In this document: piece after piece, positions 17,850-26,131 of the stretch
Position numbering within the stretch: the first letter of the stretch is position 1
Layout of the letters: each line of letters opens with the position of its first letter
Assembly (NCBI RefSeq): GCF_905397275.1
Contig: NZ_CAJPUY010000008.1
Span: 224,492 to 288,491, forward strand
From: Cupriavidus yeoncheonensis
GTDB taxonomy: Bacteria > Pseudomonadota > Gammaproteobacteria > Burkholderiales > Burkholderiaceae
Length of the DNA: 64,000 nucleotides
Direction: 5' to 3'
Made by a program: the position numbers and the translations under genes
Notes under the pieces: generated by a model
Database searches by the model: none
What the model was told of the DNA's origin: nothing
Seen by the model: only the letters and a program-made list of their open reading frames with translations

Positions 17850-18956
17850 ATGAAGACGCCACTATTGATGTTGTCCGCCGCCTGCGGCGCGCTGTCCGGC
17901 GCGGCGCAGGCGAGTGTCACGCTGTACGGCGTGACCGACGCCAACATCGAGTACGTGAACCATCTCTCGCCGAAGCTGCCCACGCAGCCCGGCTTTCCCG
18001 GGCCGGGGGAAACACGCATGGGTCTGACTTCGGGCGGCCTGTCCGGATCGCGATGGGGCCTGCGTGGCACCGAGGACCTGGACGGCGGGCTGAAGGCGTT
18101 GTTCGTGCTGGAAAATGGCTTCGGCCTCGACGATGGCAAGGCCACCCAATCTGGACGCCTGTTTGGCCGCCAGGCGTTCGTCGGCCTGCAGAGCGACCGC
18201 GTCGGCCGAATGACATTCGGACGCCAGTATACGGCGATCTTCGACGCGTTCTCCAACTTCTCACCGTCCGGCTATTCGACTCAATATGAACCGATTGCCG
18301 CACAGTTGGGCCTGGATTTCCGCTCGGACAATATGGCGAAGTACACCGGCACCTTCGGCGCATTGACGGCCATTGCCGACTGGTCGTTCGGAAACGGCGT
18401 GTTCGGCAACGGCGAAACACCCGGCCAGTTCCGCCGCGACACCGGCTACGGCATGGGCCTGAACTACTTCTCCGGCGCCTTTGGTCTGGCGTTTGCGTTC
18501 AACCGTTATGACCCCACCATCCCGACCAGTGGCGGCGTCGGCAACTTCCGCAAGGCCGGGGTGGCTGCCAGCTACAGCACGGGCCCGGTCAAGCTGATGG
18601 CCGGTTATCGCTGGGGCCTGAACAAAGGCGGCAACGGCGCCACCATCGTAAGGGACGACTATTACTGGGCCGGCATCAACTACCAGCCCACCGGTGCGCT
18701 GGGGCTGACACTCGGCTACTACTATGACGATGTCAAGGCACTTGGCGGCGCCAATGTGCCCAACCCCTGGCAAGTGAGCTTCATCGCCGACTACAACCTG
18801 TCAAAGCGTACGGACATCTATCTGACCATGGCCTACGTCCGCAATGCAGGCATCAACTTCGATACTTCGGCGGTCAGCTTTGCCAACGGTTACTTTCTGG
18901 GGGCGGACCACAGCACTATGACGGCGATCGCCGTTGGCATCCGGCACAAGTTCTGA
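17850..18956 (+). CDS. Gram-negative porin (Burkholderiales trimeric type)
   Basis: Outer-membrane general porin of 368 residues. It has a signal peptide ending in AAQA and the mature start SVTLYGVTDANIEYV. Other family features are GSRWGLRGTEDLDGGLKALF, the loop segment RLFGRQAFVGLQS and a C-terminal strand ending in phenylalanine (GIRHKF) for BAM recognition. AAAGAGGAG precedes the ATG. It lies downstream of the secreted hydrolase and may help the hydrolase products or the operon's acid enter the cell, but general permeability is equally likely. Confidence 0.95.
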   Translation: MKTPLLMLSAACGALSGAAQASVTLYGVTDANIEYVNHLSPKLPTQPGFPGPGETRMGLTSGGLSGSRWGLRGTEDLDGGLKALFVLENGFGLDDGKATQSGRLFGRQAFVGLQSDRVGRMTFGRQYTAIFDAFSNFSPSGYSTQYEPIAAQLGLDFRSDNMAKYTGTFGALTAIADWSFGNGVFGNGETPGQFRRDTGYGMGLNYFSGAFGLAFAFNRYDPTIPTSGGVGNFRKAGVAASYSTGPVKLMAGYRWGLNKGGNGATIVRDDYYWAGINYQPTGALGLTLGYYYDDVKALGGANVPNPWQVSFIADYNLSKRTDIYLTMAYVRNAGINFDTSAVSFANGYFLGADHSTMTAIAVGIRHKF

Positions 18957-19456
18957 CGGGAGCGGCCGCCCGACGCGTATCCGTGGGTGCGGCCAATTCT
19001 TCGTTGGCAAGGTGATGTCGCTGTGCACAGAATACATACCAATGTCTGAATTGAACGAAACATCGGTCTTTCAATGAAAGTGTTGTAAATGACTGAGTGG
19101 GGTCGCCTGCCGCCCTTCGCTCGCGACTGCAATGCGATTCCGGCCAAGAGCACTGCGTCGGCGTCTACGTGCTCGTTTGTGTGGACAGACAGGCGGAGGG
19201 GTGACCTGTGTGCGTGGACCTCGCAAAGGTTGCGAGCAGGTTAGATTGAAGATGTGAAGCGGGAAAAGTTTGCTTGGGTTCCCGCAAAATTGCGGTAAGC
19301 GGAGCCGCCCGACGTAGGATGCAACAGTTACGGATATGCCTTGTCAGCGTTGGCTTTGCGGATGCGGACATGCGCGCAATCCGAAACTAATAGGGTGACA
19401 AAATCCATAACTGTTCGACCTCGCCAGCCTGATGATGGACACGATTCGCGACATCG
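18957..19456. other. 500-bp non-coding stretch between convergent porin and exporter genes
   Basis: No convincing gene on either strand. A weak stem GGCCGC/GCGGCC at about 18963-18996 followed by AATTCTT could help end the porin transcript. The part 19025-19100 is relatively AT-rich. I see no repeat or remnant I can name. Confidence 0.45.
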
Positions 19457-20197
19457 CTACATCATCAGGCCCCGGCAGAGCACCGAGACGCCGCTGGCCG
19501 CCAGGAACAGCAGCAGTACCCGCCTCACCGCGTCGGCGGAGAAGCGCCTGCGCAATCGCGACCCGGCCGCCAGGCCGGCAAGGCTGAACGGCACCGCGAA
19601 CGCCGCGCTGCGCAACAGGTCCGCCTGCTGCAGCAGTCCACTGCCGGCGAATGCCACCAGACGCATGCCCGCACTGACCAGGATCACGGCTGCGATCGTG
19701 GCGCGGAACTCGTCGATGTGCGGCAGGCGCCTGGACAGGTACATGGTGTAGATCGGGCCGCCTGTCCCGAACAACGCGCTGAACACCCCGCCCACGATAC
19801 CCGCCGGCGCCGACCATGCCGTGCCGGCCGCCTGCGCGCTGGCGGCCGGGCGAACCAGCGCGCGGCCCGTCATGCCGAGCACGAACACGCCAAGGCCGAC
19901 CAGCAGCCAGCGCGACTCGACCCTGGCCAGCACGGTGGTGCCAAGCGCCACCCCGCCGACCATGAACGGCACCAGCCGCAGCAGCTCGGAGCGCGCAATG
20001 GAGGCGCGGTTGCGCAAGCCGACCATGGTGGTCGTGACAAGGTCCAGCAGCAGCAGCATGGGCACCACGAACTGCAGCGGAATGAACTGGACCAGCACGG
20101 GCACCGCCACCATCGCCGCGCCAAAGCCGGTCAGCCCGAATACCGTGTAGGCGGCGGCAATGGTCGCCCCCAGGACCGCGTAGTGCTCGGTTCCCAT
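19457..20197 (-). CDS. TSUP-family (TauE/SafE) anion exporter
   Basis: Inner-membrane permease of 246 residues with about eight hydrophobic helices in two related halves. The first half begins GATIAAAYTVFGLTGFGAAMVAVP and the second PAGIVGGVFSALFGTGGPIYTM, each with the G-x-G-G/G-F-G type family motif. TSUP proteins export sulfite, sulfoacetate or related anions, or take up carboxylates; the substrate here is unknown. ATG at 20197 is chosen because longer in-frame starts run into the preceding Bug gene. It is the last gene of the minus-strand block, 32 bp after that gene. Confidence 0.88.
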   Translation of the reverse strand: MGTEHYAVLGATIAAAYTVFGLTGFGAAMVAVPVLVQFIPLQFVVPMLLLLDLVTTTMVGLRNRASIARSELLRLVPFMVGGVALGTTVLARVESRWLLVGLGVFVLGMTGRALVRPAASAQAAGTAWSAPAGIVGGVFSALFGTGGPIYTMYLSRRLPHIDEFRATIAAVILVSAGMRLVAFAGSGLLQQADLLRSAAFAVPFSLAGLAAGSRLRRRFSADAVRRVLLLFLAASGVSVLCRGLMM

Positions 20198-20229
20198 GCT
20201 GTCAGCCCGTTGTTCCCGTCGTCGCCACG

Positions 20230-21249
20230 CTATTGCACCTTGATGCCGACGCTGCGGGCCAGGGACTGGTATGTCGCGAAGCTTTCCGATACATAGCGGG
20301 CGGTCTCTTCGGGCGTCAGGATGCGCGGTATGCCCCCATACGTCGCGTTGGCCGAGATCCAGCGTGCGTCGCCCGACGCCACCTTCAGTATGCCGGCCCA
20401 CTTCCTGACGATGTCCGGCGACAGTTTCGGCGGTCCGTACAGCGCGCTCCAGCCGATCACCGCCTCAAGCTTCGGGAAGCCGGCCTCGCGCACGGTCGGC
20501 ACGTCCGGAAGCTGCTTCAGCCGTTCCGGTGTGGTGGTCACCAGCGCGCGCAGCTTTCCGCCGGAGAGTTGCCCGCTCACGGAGCTGAGGTTGGGACAGC
20601 TGAAATCCACTTCCTTCGACACCACGGCGAGCGCCGCCTCGCTGCCGCCCTTGTAATTCACGCTCACGGCATCGGCCGGCTTGAGGTTCAGGCTTTGCAG
20701 CAGCAATTGCGGCGCAAGGTTCAGCACGGTGGCCGGGCCCGATGCGCTGTAGTTCAGCTTGCCGGGATGCGCCTGGAGGTCGGCCGCGAGGTCCGCGATG
20801 GTCTTGTACTTCGACTCCGGATGCACGACACAGACCACGGGATTCAGCTCGAGCAGTCCGATGAACGTGAAGTCGTTCCACTTGTACTGAAGCCCCGAAT
20901 CCTGGATGGCGGGGAGCAGCACCTGCGAGCCGACCCTGGCCAGCAGCAGCGTGTAGCCGTCCGGCGCCGCGTCCTTCGCCACCTGCGAGCCAATCGCGCC
21001 GTTCGCGCCGGGCCGGTTCATCACCACCACCGGTTGCCCGAGCATGGCGGAGGCCGTGACGGACAGGTTGCGCGCGGACTGGTCCGCGTCGCCACCCGCG
21101 CTGAATGGCACGACGATCGTGACCGGCCGGCTCGGGTACGTCGGCGCGGTCTGCGCGGTCTGCGCGGCGGCGGGCAGCACCGCGACAGCCATGGCCGTTG
21201 CCATGCCGAGCGTGGCAACCCGCGTGAGCCTGCAAAACATTCGCTCCAT
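20230..21249 (-). CDS. Bug-family (TctC-like) periplasmic solute receptor
   Basis: 339 residues with signal peptide (MERMFCRLTRVATLGMATAM, cleavage near AAAQTA) and the mature start YPSRPVTIVVPFSAGGDADQ. The family segments MNRPGANGAIGSQVAKDAAP and VNYKGGSEAALAVVS are present. GGAGA lies 8 nt before the ATG. It lies between another Bug gene and the TSUP exporter. The mature N-terminal motif ends GGDADQ rather than the common GGxxDxxAR, so its ligand may differ from that of the neighbouring receptor. Confidence 0.92.
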   Translation of the reverse strand: MERMFCRLTRVATLGMATAMAVAVLPAAAQTAQTAPTYPSRPVTIVVPFSAGGDADQSARNLSVTASAMLGQPVVVMNRPGANGAIGSQVAKDAAPDGYTLLLARVGSQVLLPAIQDSGLQYKWNDFTFIGLLELNPVVCVVHPESKYKTIADLAADLQAHPGKLNYSASGPATVLNLAPQLLLQSLNLKPADAVSVNYKGGSEAALAVVSKEVDFSCPNLSSVSGQLSGGKLRALVTTTPERLKQLPDVPTVREAGFPKLEAVIGWSALYGPPKLSPDIVRKWAGILKVASGDARWISANATYGGIPRILTPEETARYVSESFATYQSLARSVGIKVQ

Positions 21250-21381
21250 GACGCTTGTCTCCGTTTCCGGACGGCGGCGGCTCTGGCGCCACCTCCCAGC
21301 CGGCTGTGGGTACGCTCTTTATCGGGCACCCGGGACACCGGTGCACTTCAACGCCCCGTCAGGTGTCCCGCTATGGACCGG

Positions 21382-22476
21382 TTAGTTGGCGGAGATCTTC
21401 CGCCTTGCCACCAGCACCTTCCAGCGGCCCGATTCCTGCGCGATTTCCTCGACCAGGCGGCCATTCGGCGAGAGCGTCTTCGTCATGCCCTGTGCGGCAA
21501 GGTAGCGCTGCATGCCTGGCTCCGATACGGCATGTTCGAGATCGGCATACATCTTTGCGGTCAGGTCCTTCGGGGTTCCCGCGGGCGCCATCAGCGCGAA
21601 CCAGCCGTAGAAGCTGAATCCCGGCAGTCCGGCTTCCGCCACCGTCGGCACGTCAGGCAGCAGCGGCGAGCGCTCCTTGCCCGTTACGGCCAGCGCGCGC
21701 AGGCGGCCACCCTTGAGCAGTGGCGAGATGCCATTGATGTTGCCTACCGTCATGTCGATCACGCCGGCCATCAGGTCTGCGTAGGCCGGGCCGTCGCCCT
21801 TGTACGGCACGTGCACGACTTCCATGCCCGCGGCCTCGGCAAATGCCTCGCTGGCGATATGGACCTGGCTGCCGTTGCCCGCCGAGCCGAAGGTGAGCTT
21901 GCCGGGATTGGCCTTTGCGTAGCTGATGAGTTCCGCTACGGTCCTGGCAGGCACCTTGGTGTTGACCGTGACGACCATCGGGCCGCTGGCCACCTTGCTG
22001 ATCATCTCGAAGCTCTGCGTGGAGTACGGCAGCCTCTGATAGATGTAGGGGTTCACCGTGAACATGCTGCCCGAGGCGAGCAGCAGCGTGTAGCCATCGG
22101 CGGCCGACTTGGCGACGACCTCCGCGCCGACGGCGCCACCGGCGCCGGGACGGTTGTCCACCACCACGGGCTGCTTCCATTGCTTGCCCAACTCCAGGGC
22201 CAGTGCGCGCGCAAGCAGATCGGTGGCACCGCCCGAAGAGAATGGCACCACCAGGCGGACCGGCTTGCCGGGCCACTCCTCGGCATGCGCGGGCGTCATG
22301 TACAACGGCGCGATCGCGAAGGCAAACATGGCCACCGCGGTCGAACCCGCGTAGCGCCTGGCGTCCGCGTCGCCACACAGCTCCTTCACGACGGGATTCG
22401 CCCGCACGCGGCACAGCCATTGCCGTGCCCGTCCCTGCCAGTGCCCGAGCGCCTTTCCAATGCCAAGTGGTGTCAT
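21382..22476 (-). CDS. Bug-family (TctC-like) periplasmic solute receptor with long N-terminal leader
   Basis: 364 residues. The mature domain starts at EEWPGKPVRLVVPFSSGGAT and has VVVDNRPGAGGAVGAEVVAK, GNGSQVHIASEAF and VPYKGDGPAYADLMAG. The signal region is unusually long (about 65 residues): a basic stretch comes before the hydrophobic core STAVAMFAFAIAPLYM and the AHA cleavage site. A downstream start is possible, but AAGGAGA precedes the ATG at 22476. It is the first of two tandem Bug genes following the two LysR genes. Confidence 0.92.
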   Translation of the reverse strand: MTPLGIGKALGHWQGRARQWLCRVRANPVVKELCGDADARRYAGSTAVAMFAFAIAPLYMTPAHAEEWPGKPVRLVVPFSSGGATDLLARALALELGKQWKQPVVVDNRPGAGGAVGAEVVAKSAADGYTLLLASGSMFTVNPYIYQRLPYSTQSFEMISKVASGPMVVTVNTKVPARTVAELISYAKANPGKLTFGSAGNGSQVHIASEAFAEAAGMEVVHVPYKGDGPAYADLMAGVIDMTVGNINGISPLLKGGRLRALAVTGKERSPLLPDVPTVAEAGLPGFSFYGWFALMAPAGTPKDLTAKMYADLEHAVSEPGMQRYLAAQGMTKTLSPNGRLVEEIAQESGRWKVLVARRKISAN

Positions 22477-22689
22477 CGCTGTCTCCTTTGTGGTGCCGCT
22501 GTCTGCCGCGGCTATCGTGTGCAGGAATCCTGCCTTAATTGATGCTAATGACTGATTTCCTTTAATGGAAACGGAATATTGAAGTCAATATCACCAATGA
22601 AACTGGTTAATAAAATTCAGATAAACACACCGCATCGCGCATTTAAATAAAATGCACGATCCCTGTCTTATTCCGTTCTTGTTCTTCGA

Positions 22690-23592
22690 CTATCCGCTTC
22701 GATGCAGCCCCAGGAACTGCGACATCGGCGCCGATATCGACCTTGCCGGATGCAACACGACCGACAACGGCCGCATCAGCCTTGGGAACCCGGTGCGCAA
22801 CCGGACCAGCGCTCCCCGTTCAAGCATCGACTCCACCAGCAGCCGCGACAGGCAACTGATGCCCAGCCCCAGCGCTACCGCGTGCCGGATCGCTTCCGAG
22901 CTTCCCAGAACCATGTGCGGGCACAACGGGCCCAGATGTGGCTGCAGCGCCTTCCTGACCGCATCGCGCGTGCCGGAGCCTTCTTCACGGAACAACCACC
23001 TGGCATCGCGCAGTTGCTCGTCCGGCACGGGACCGCCACTCTCCCGCTGCGCGAGGGCAAGCGCGTCGCTCGGGGACGCGACGATCACCAGTTCGTCATC
23101 GCGCCACGGAAGGCTGACGAGGTCGGTGCCAGCGTCCGGCCCCTCGATGATGCCGATATCGACCTGCGCTTCCGCGACCACGCGGATGACTTCCTGCGTA
23201 TTGCAGATATGCGTGTCGACGCGCCGGTCGGGGTACTGCTCCTGATAATCGGCAAGGATCCTCGGGATCAGGCAATTGCCGATGGTCGTGCTCGCCGCCA
23301 CCTTGAGGTGGCACGGCGGACTGCCCCCTGAAAACTCGCGCTCGATCGACCTGGCGTCGCGCACCAGGCGCGTCGCGCGCTCCTGCAGCGCGCGGCCGGC
23401 GTCGTTGAGGACCAGCCGCTTGGACACGCGGTCGAACAGCGTGACGCCGAGCAGCTGCTCCAGTTCGTTCACCGAGGCACTGACGGCCGATTGCGACAGC
23501 GCGGCCTCTTCCCCGGCGGCCGCCGTGGATCCTGTCCTGGCCACCGCCGAGAACAGTTCGAGTTGCCGCAGGGAGAATCGCACCGTCGCCAT
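22690..23592 (-). CDS. LysR-family transcriptional regulator (second of a tandem pair)
   Basis: 300 residues: helix-turn-helix at about 6-65 (LRQLELFSAVARTGSTAAAG, SQSAVSASVNELEQLLGVTL) and an effector domain. Its end, ALGLGISCLSRLLVES, resembles the CbbR/YeiE group. It starts only 2 bp after the stop codon of the preceding LysR gene, so the two are co-transcribed. Likely targets are the catabolic operon upstream and the Bug genes downstream. The AT-rich 22543-22689 gap before the Bug genes could hold an operator. Confidence 0.92.
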   Translation of the reverse strand: MATVRFSLRQLELFSAVARTGSTAAAGEEAALSQSAVSASVNELEQLLGVTLFDRVSKRLVLNDAGRALQERATRLVRDARSIEREFSGGSPPCHLKVAASTTIGNCLIPRILADYQEQYPDRRVDTHICNTQEVIRVVAEAQVDIGIIEGPDAGTDLVSLPWRDDELVIVASPSDALALAQRESGGPVPDEQLRDARWLFREEGSGTRDAVRKALQPHLGPLCPHMVLGSSEAIRHAVALGLGISCLSRLLVESMLERGALVRLRTGFPRLMRPLSVVLHPARSISAPMSQFLGLHRSG

Positions 23593-23594
23593 CG

Positions 23595-24509
23595 CTAACG
23601 CTTGCGCACCAGCCTGGGCCGGGTGTCGTCGGGCGCGCTGGCCGGCGCGGTGACGGCTGTCAGCGCATCGAGCAGCAGCCGCGACAGGTGGGCGCGCGGA
23701 TTGTCGCGCGGCACCAGGATGCCGAGCCTGCGCATCAGCGGCGGCGCGCCGAACGGAATGGTGCGGATCGACGCGGGAAACTCGTTCTGCACGCCGCGCG
23801 CGGGGACCACCGAGGAGCCGAGGCCGTTCGCGACCATGGCGATGACGCCCTCCAGCGTGTCGATCTCCATGGTCGACCGCACCGCAATCTGCCGGCGCAC
23901 CATTTCCTCCTGCACCAGCAGGCCCACGCGCGCCGTGCGGTTGAAACGCACATAAGGCGTGGTCTCGAGCACCCCCTTGTCCGAGTCGCCGCGCGTCGTC
24001 ACATGCGTGATGACCACGAACTCTTCGTTGAAGAACGGCGTGAACTCCAGGTCCAGGCGCGGCACCTCGGGCTCGGTGACCACGGCGACATCGAGCTGGC
24101 GCCGCTGCACGGCACGTTCAAGATCGTGGGTCAGTCCCGTGGTCAGGTGGATGTCGATGCGATGTCCCTGCTGCTGCAGCCGCTTCAGTGCGAGCGGAAG
24201 CAGCCCGGAGACGCACGTATGCACGGAGCCAAGCTTGAGCACACCACCTGCCGCTTCGCGCTTGAGCGCCGCGCTCATGCTTTCCCAGTGGGTCAGCAGG
24301 TCGCGCGCGCGGTGGGTGAAGGCGAGCCCGGCGTCCGTGAGGATCGGCGGCCTGCGGCTGCGGTCGAAGATGGTCATGCCCAGCTCTTCTTCCAGCGCGC
24401 GCATCTGCATGCTCACGGCGGACAGCGACAGGCCGATCGCATTGCCCGCTTCGGCAAAGCTGCCGCGATCCGCGATGGCGACCAGGGTGTAGAGCGTCTT
24501 GACGTCCAT
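23595..24509 (-). CDS. LysR-family transcriptional regulator (first of a tandem pair)
   Basis: 304 residues: helix-turn-helix at about 1-60 (MDVKTLYTLVAIADRGSFAE, LSLSAVSMQMRALEEELGMT) and an effector domain. It lies 63 bp after the amidohydrolase and 2 bp before a second, different LysR gene, all on the same strand. Two unlike LysR proteins in tandem suggest two inducers or two target sets within this catabolic block; this is inference from position. Confidence 0.92.
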   Translation of the reverse strand: MDVKTLYTLVAIADRGSFAEAGNAIGLSLSAVSMQMRALEEELGMTIFDRSRRPPILTDAGLAFTHRARDLLTHWESMSAALKREAAGGVLKLGSVHTCVSGLLPLALKRLQQQGHRIDIHLTTGLTHDLERAVQRRQLDVAVVTEPEVPRLDLEFTPFFNEEFVVITHVTTRGDSDKGVLETTPYVRFNRTARVGLLVQEEMVRRQIAVRSTMEIDTLEGVIAMVANGLGSSVVPARGVQNEFPASIRTIPFGAPPLMRRLGILVPRDNPRAHLSRLLLDALTAVTAPASAPDDTRPRLVRKR

Positions 24510-24572
24510 ATTCGACTCGGTATCAGGGGGTTCGGTGCGCCGTCATTGTGCCGCATGGGCACGTGCAGCGCC

Positions 24573-25406
24573 CTACAGCCCCAGCAGGCGGCGTGCATTC
24601 CCGCCCATGACCTTCTCCATGTTCTCCGCACGGATCGGCAGGGTCTCGAACCACTGCCTGTAGTCGCGCACCGGACAGAACGGGAACGAGCTTGCGTACA
24701 GCATCCGGTCGGCCAGGAAGGTATCGGCCGCTTTCACGTACTCCTCCCAGCCGGGCATCCTGGAGAAGTACATGTCCGGCGACAGGTACAGGTTCGGCCG
24801 GCGGAAGGCGATGTGGAGAATCTCCGTGACCCACGGCCAGCCGCCGTGTACCACCACGACCTTCAGCTTCGGGAAATCGGTGAGCACGCGGTCCGTGCGT
24901 ATCGGGTCGGAGTAGCTCAGGTCGGGACCGGCGGTGCCGCCCACCATCAGGATCACCGGCACGTCCAGGTCTTCGCAATGCGCGTAGATCGGGTACAGGC
25001 GGCGGTCGTCGGCGTACATCGGGATCGGGTACGAACCGGGCTCGATGTTGATGGCCTTGAAGCCGCCGGCGACGGCATCCGAGATCGTTTTGCAGGCCGC
25101 GACGCGACTGGTCGGATCGATCGACGCCGCCCCGATGAACCGCCCCGGATAGTCGCGCACGATGCGCGCCACATCGTCATTCGAGACACTGCCCAGCGTG
25201 CCGGCAAGGCGCCCCACGACCACGCCCTTGTCGACGCCGGCAGCGTCCATCTCCTGCATCAGCAGGTCCATCGACTGCTGCTGCGCGGCCGGCGAGGGCT
25301 CGAAGCCCACCGTGCGCGTGAAGCCGTCGCGGCGCTCGCCGGCCGAATACATCAGGGTGTTCAGGAAGCCGCCGAGTGGCGGCCGCAGTCGGAAATCGAT
25401 GATCAT
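24573..25406 (-). CDS. amidohydrolase-2 family metal-dependent hydrolase/decarboxylase
   Basis: 277-residue TIM-barrel protein of the family containing ACMSD-type decarboxylases, 4-oxalomesaconate hydratase and pyrone-dicarboxylate lactonase. It starts MIIDFRLRPP, so the usual metal-binding HxH near the N-terminus is replaced by FRLRP. KVVVVHGGWPWVTEILHIAF supplies a barrel histidine, and YASSFPFCPVRDYRQWFETL stands where many members have a conserved GSDYP. The missing HxH suggests altered or no metal binding. It ends the eight-gene operon, 41 bp after the hydratase beta subunit. The reaction is unknown. Confidence 0.85.
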   Translation of the reverse strand: MIIDFRLRPPLGGFLNTLMYSAGERRDGFTRTVGFEPSPAAQQQSMDLLMQEMDAAGVDKGVVVGRLAGTLGSVSNDDVARIVRDYPGRFIGAASIDPTSRVAACKTISDAVAGGFKAINIEPGSYPIPMYADDRRLYPIYAHCEDLDVPVILMVGGTAGPDLSYSDPIRTDRVLTDFPKLKVVVVHGGWPWVTEILHIAFRRPNLYLSPDMYFSRMPGWEEYVKAADTFLADRMLYASSFPFCPVRDYRQWFETLPIRAENMEKVMGGNARRLLGL

Positions 25407-25447
25407 GTCCGTTCCTTGCCGGTGCCTGTGTGTTGGGAGTGCGGGAG

Positions 25448-26131
25448 TTACATCACTTCGTTCTTGCGGTCGTCGGTCTCGCCGTAGCGATGCAGCGCGG
25501 GCGGCTTGAGCCCGGCGTAGAGCTTCTCGATACCGGCGTTGATGACCTCGGCATGCTGCGCAAAGAGCGAGTTGCCTTCAAGATCGCTCTCGACGATGAA
25601 CGGGCCGAAGTTCTCGACCTCGAACATCCACATCGCCTGCGCGATGCCAAGCTCGTCGAGCCAGAACACATCGCGCACGCGCTTGATGCCGCGGCCCAGC
25701 AGCGCGCCCGTGCCGTATCCCACTGTCGTCAGGTAGACCGCGCCGCCGGGCGCCAGCACGCGCTTGTAGTCGTCGGCGGGCATGCCGCCCTTGCCGATGA
25801 AGATCCGGCAGCCGGTCTGTTCCATCCACTTCGGAATCCACTTCGAGAAGCGGAAGCTCGCGGTGGCGGTCACCGCGCCGACGTTGTAGCCGCCCTTGCC
25901 ATCGGGTGCGGCCGCAGGCGAACAGTGGAAGTTGACGTTGCTGAGCCCGCGCAGCTCGACCGGCGGCTCGCGGCCTTCATCGAGCACCTTCTTGTAGACG
26001 CCCTCGCGCGCGGTGTAGATCACGCCGTTCAGGTAGACGGCAGCGCCCAGCTCCAGGCTGGCAATGTCTTGCGTCGTCGCAGGGAGGTTGATGTGGAAGA
26101 CCTTCAGGTCATCGTCTTGCGGGCTTACCAT
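25448..26131 (-). CDS. class I fumarase/tartrate dehydratase-type hydro-lyase, beta subunit
   Basis: 227 residues corresponding to the C-terminal (beta) domain of class I fumarases, as in TtdB: FHINLPATTQDIASLELGAA, GAVTATASFRFSKW, IFIGKGGMPADDYK and FGPFIVESDLEGNSLF. With the alpha subunit it would add or remove water across a dicarboxylate double bond. The ATG at 26131 overlaps the alpha stop codon (ATGGTAA), so translation is coupled. A longer in-frame extension is the shadow of the alpha gene. The substrate could be fumarate, mesaconate, tartrate or a substituted analogue. Confidence 0.9.
   Translation of the reverse strand: MVSPQDDDLKVFHINLPATTQDIASLELGAAVYLNGVIYTAREGVYKKVLDEGREPPVELRGLSNVNFHCSPAAAPDGKGGYNVGAVTATASFRFSKWIPKWMEQTGCRIFIGKGGMPADDYKRVLAPGGAVYLTTVGYGTGALLGRGIKRVRDVFWLDELGIAQAMWMFEVENFGPFIVESDLEGNSLFAQHAEVINAGIEKLYAGLKPPALHRYGETDDRKNEVM

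Noticed and set aside
20233..22542. Plus-strand open frame of 769 codons
   Set aside because: Antisense to two Bug receptor genes; no recognisable motif.
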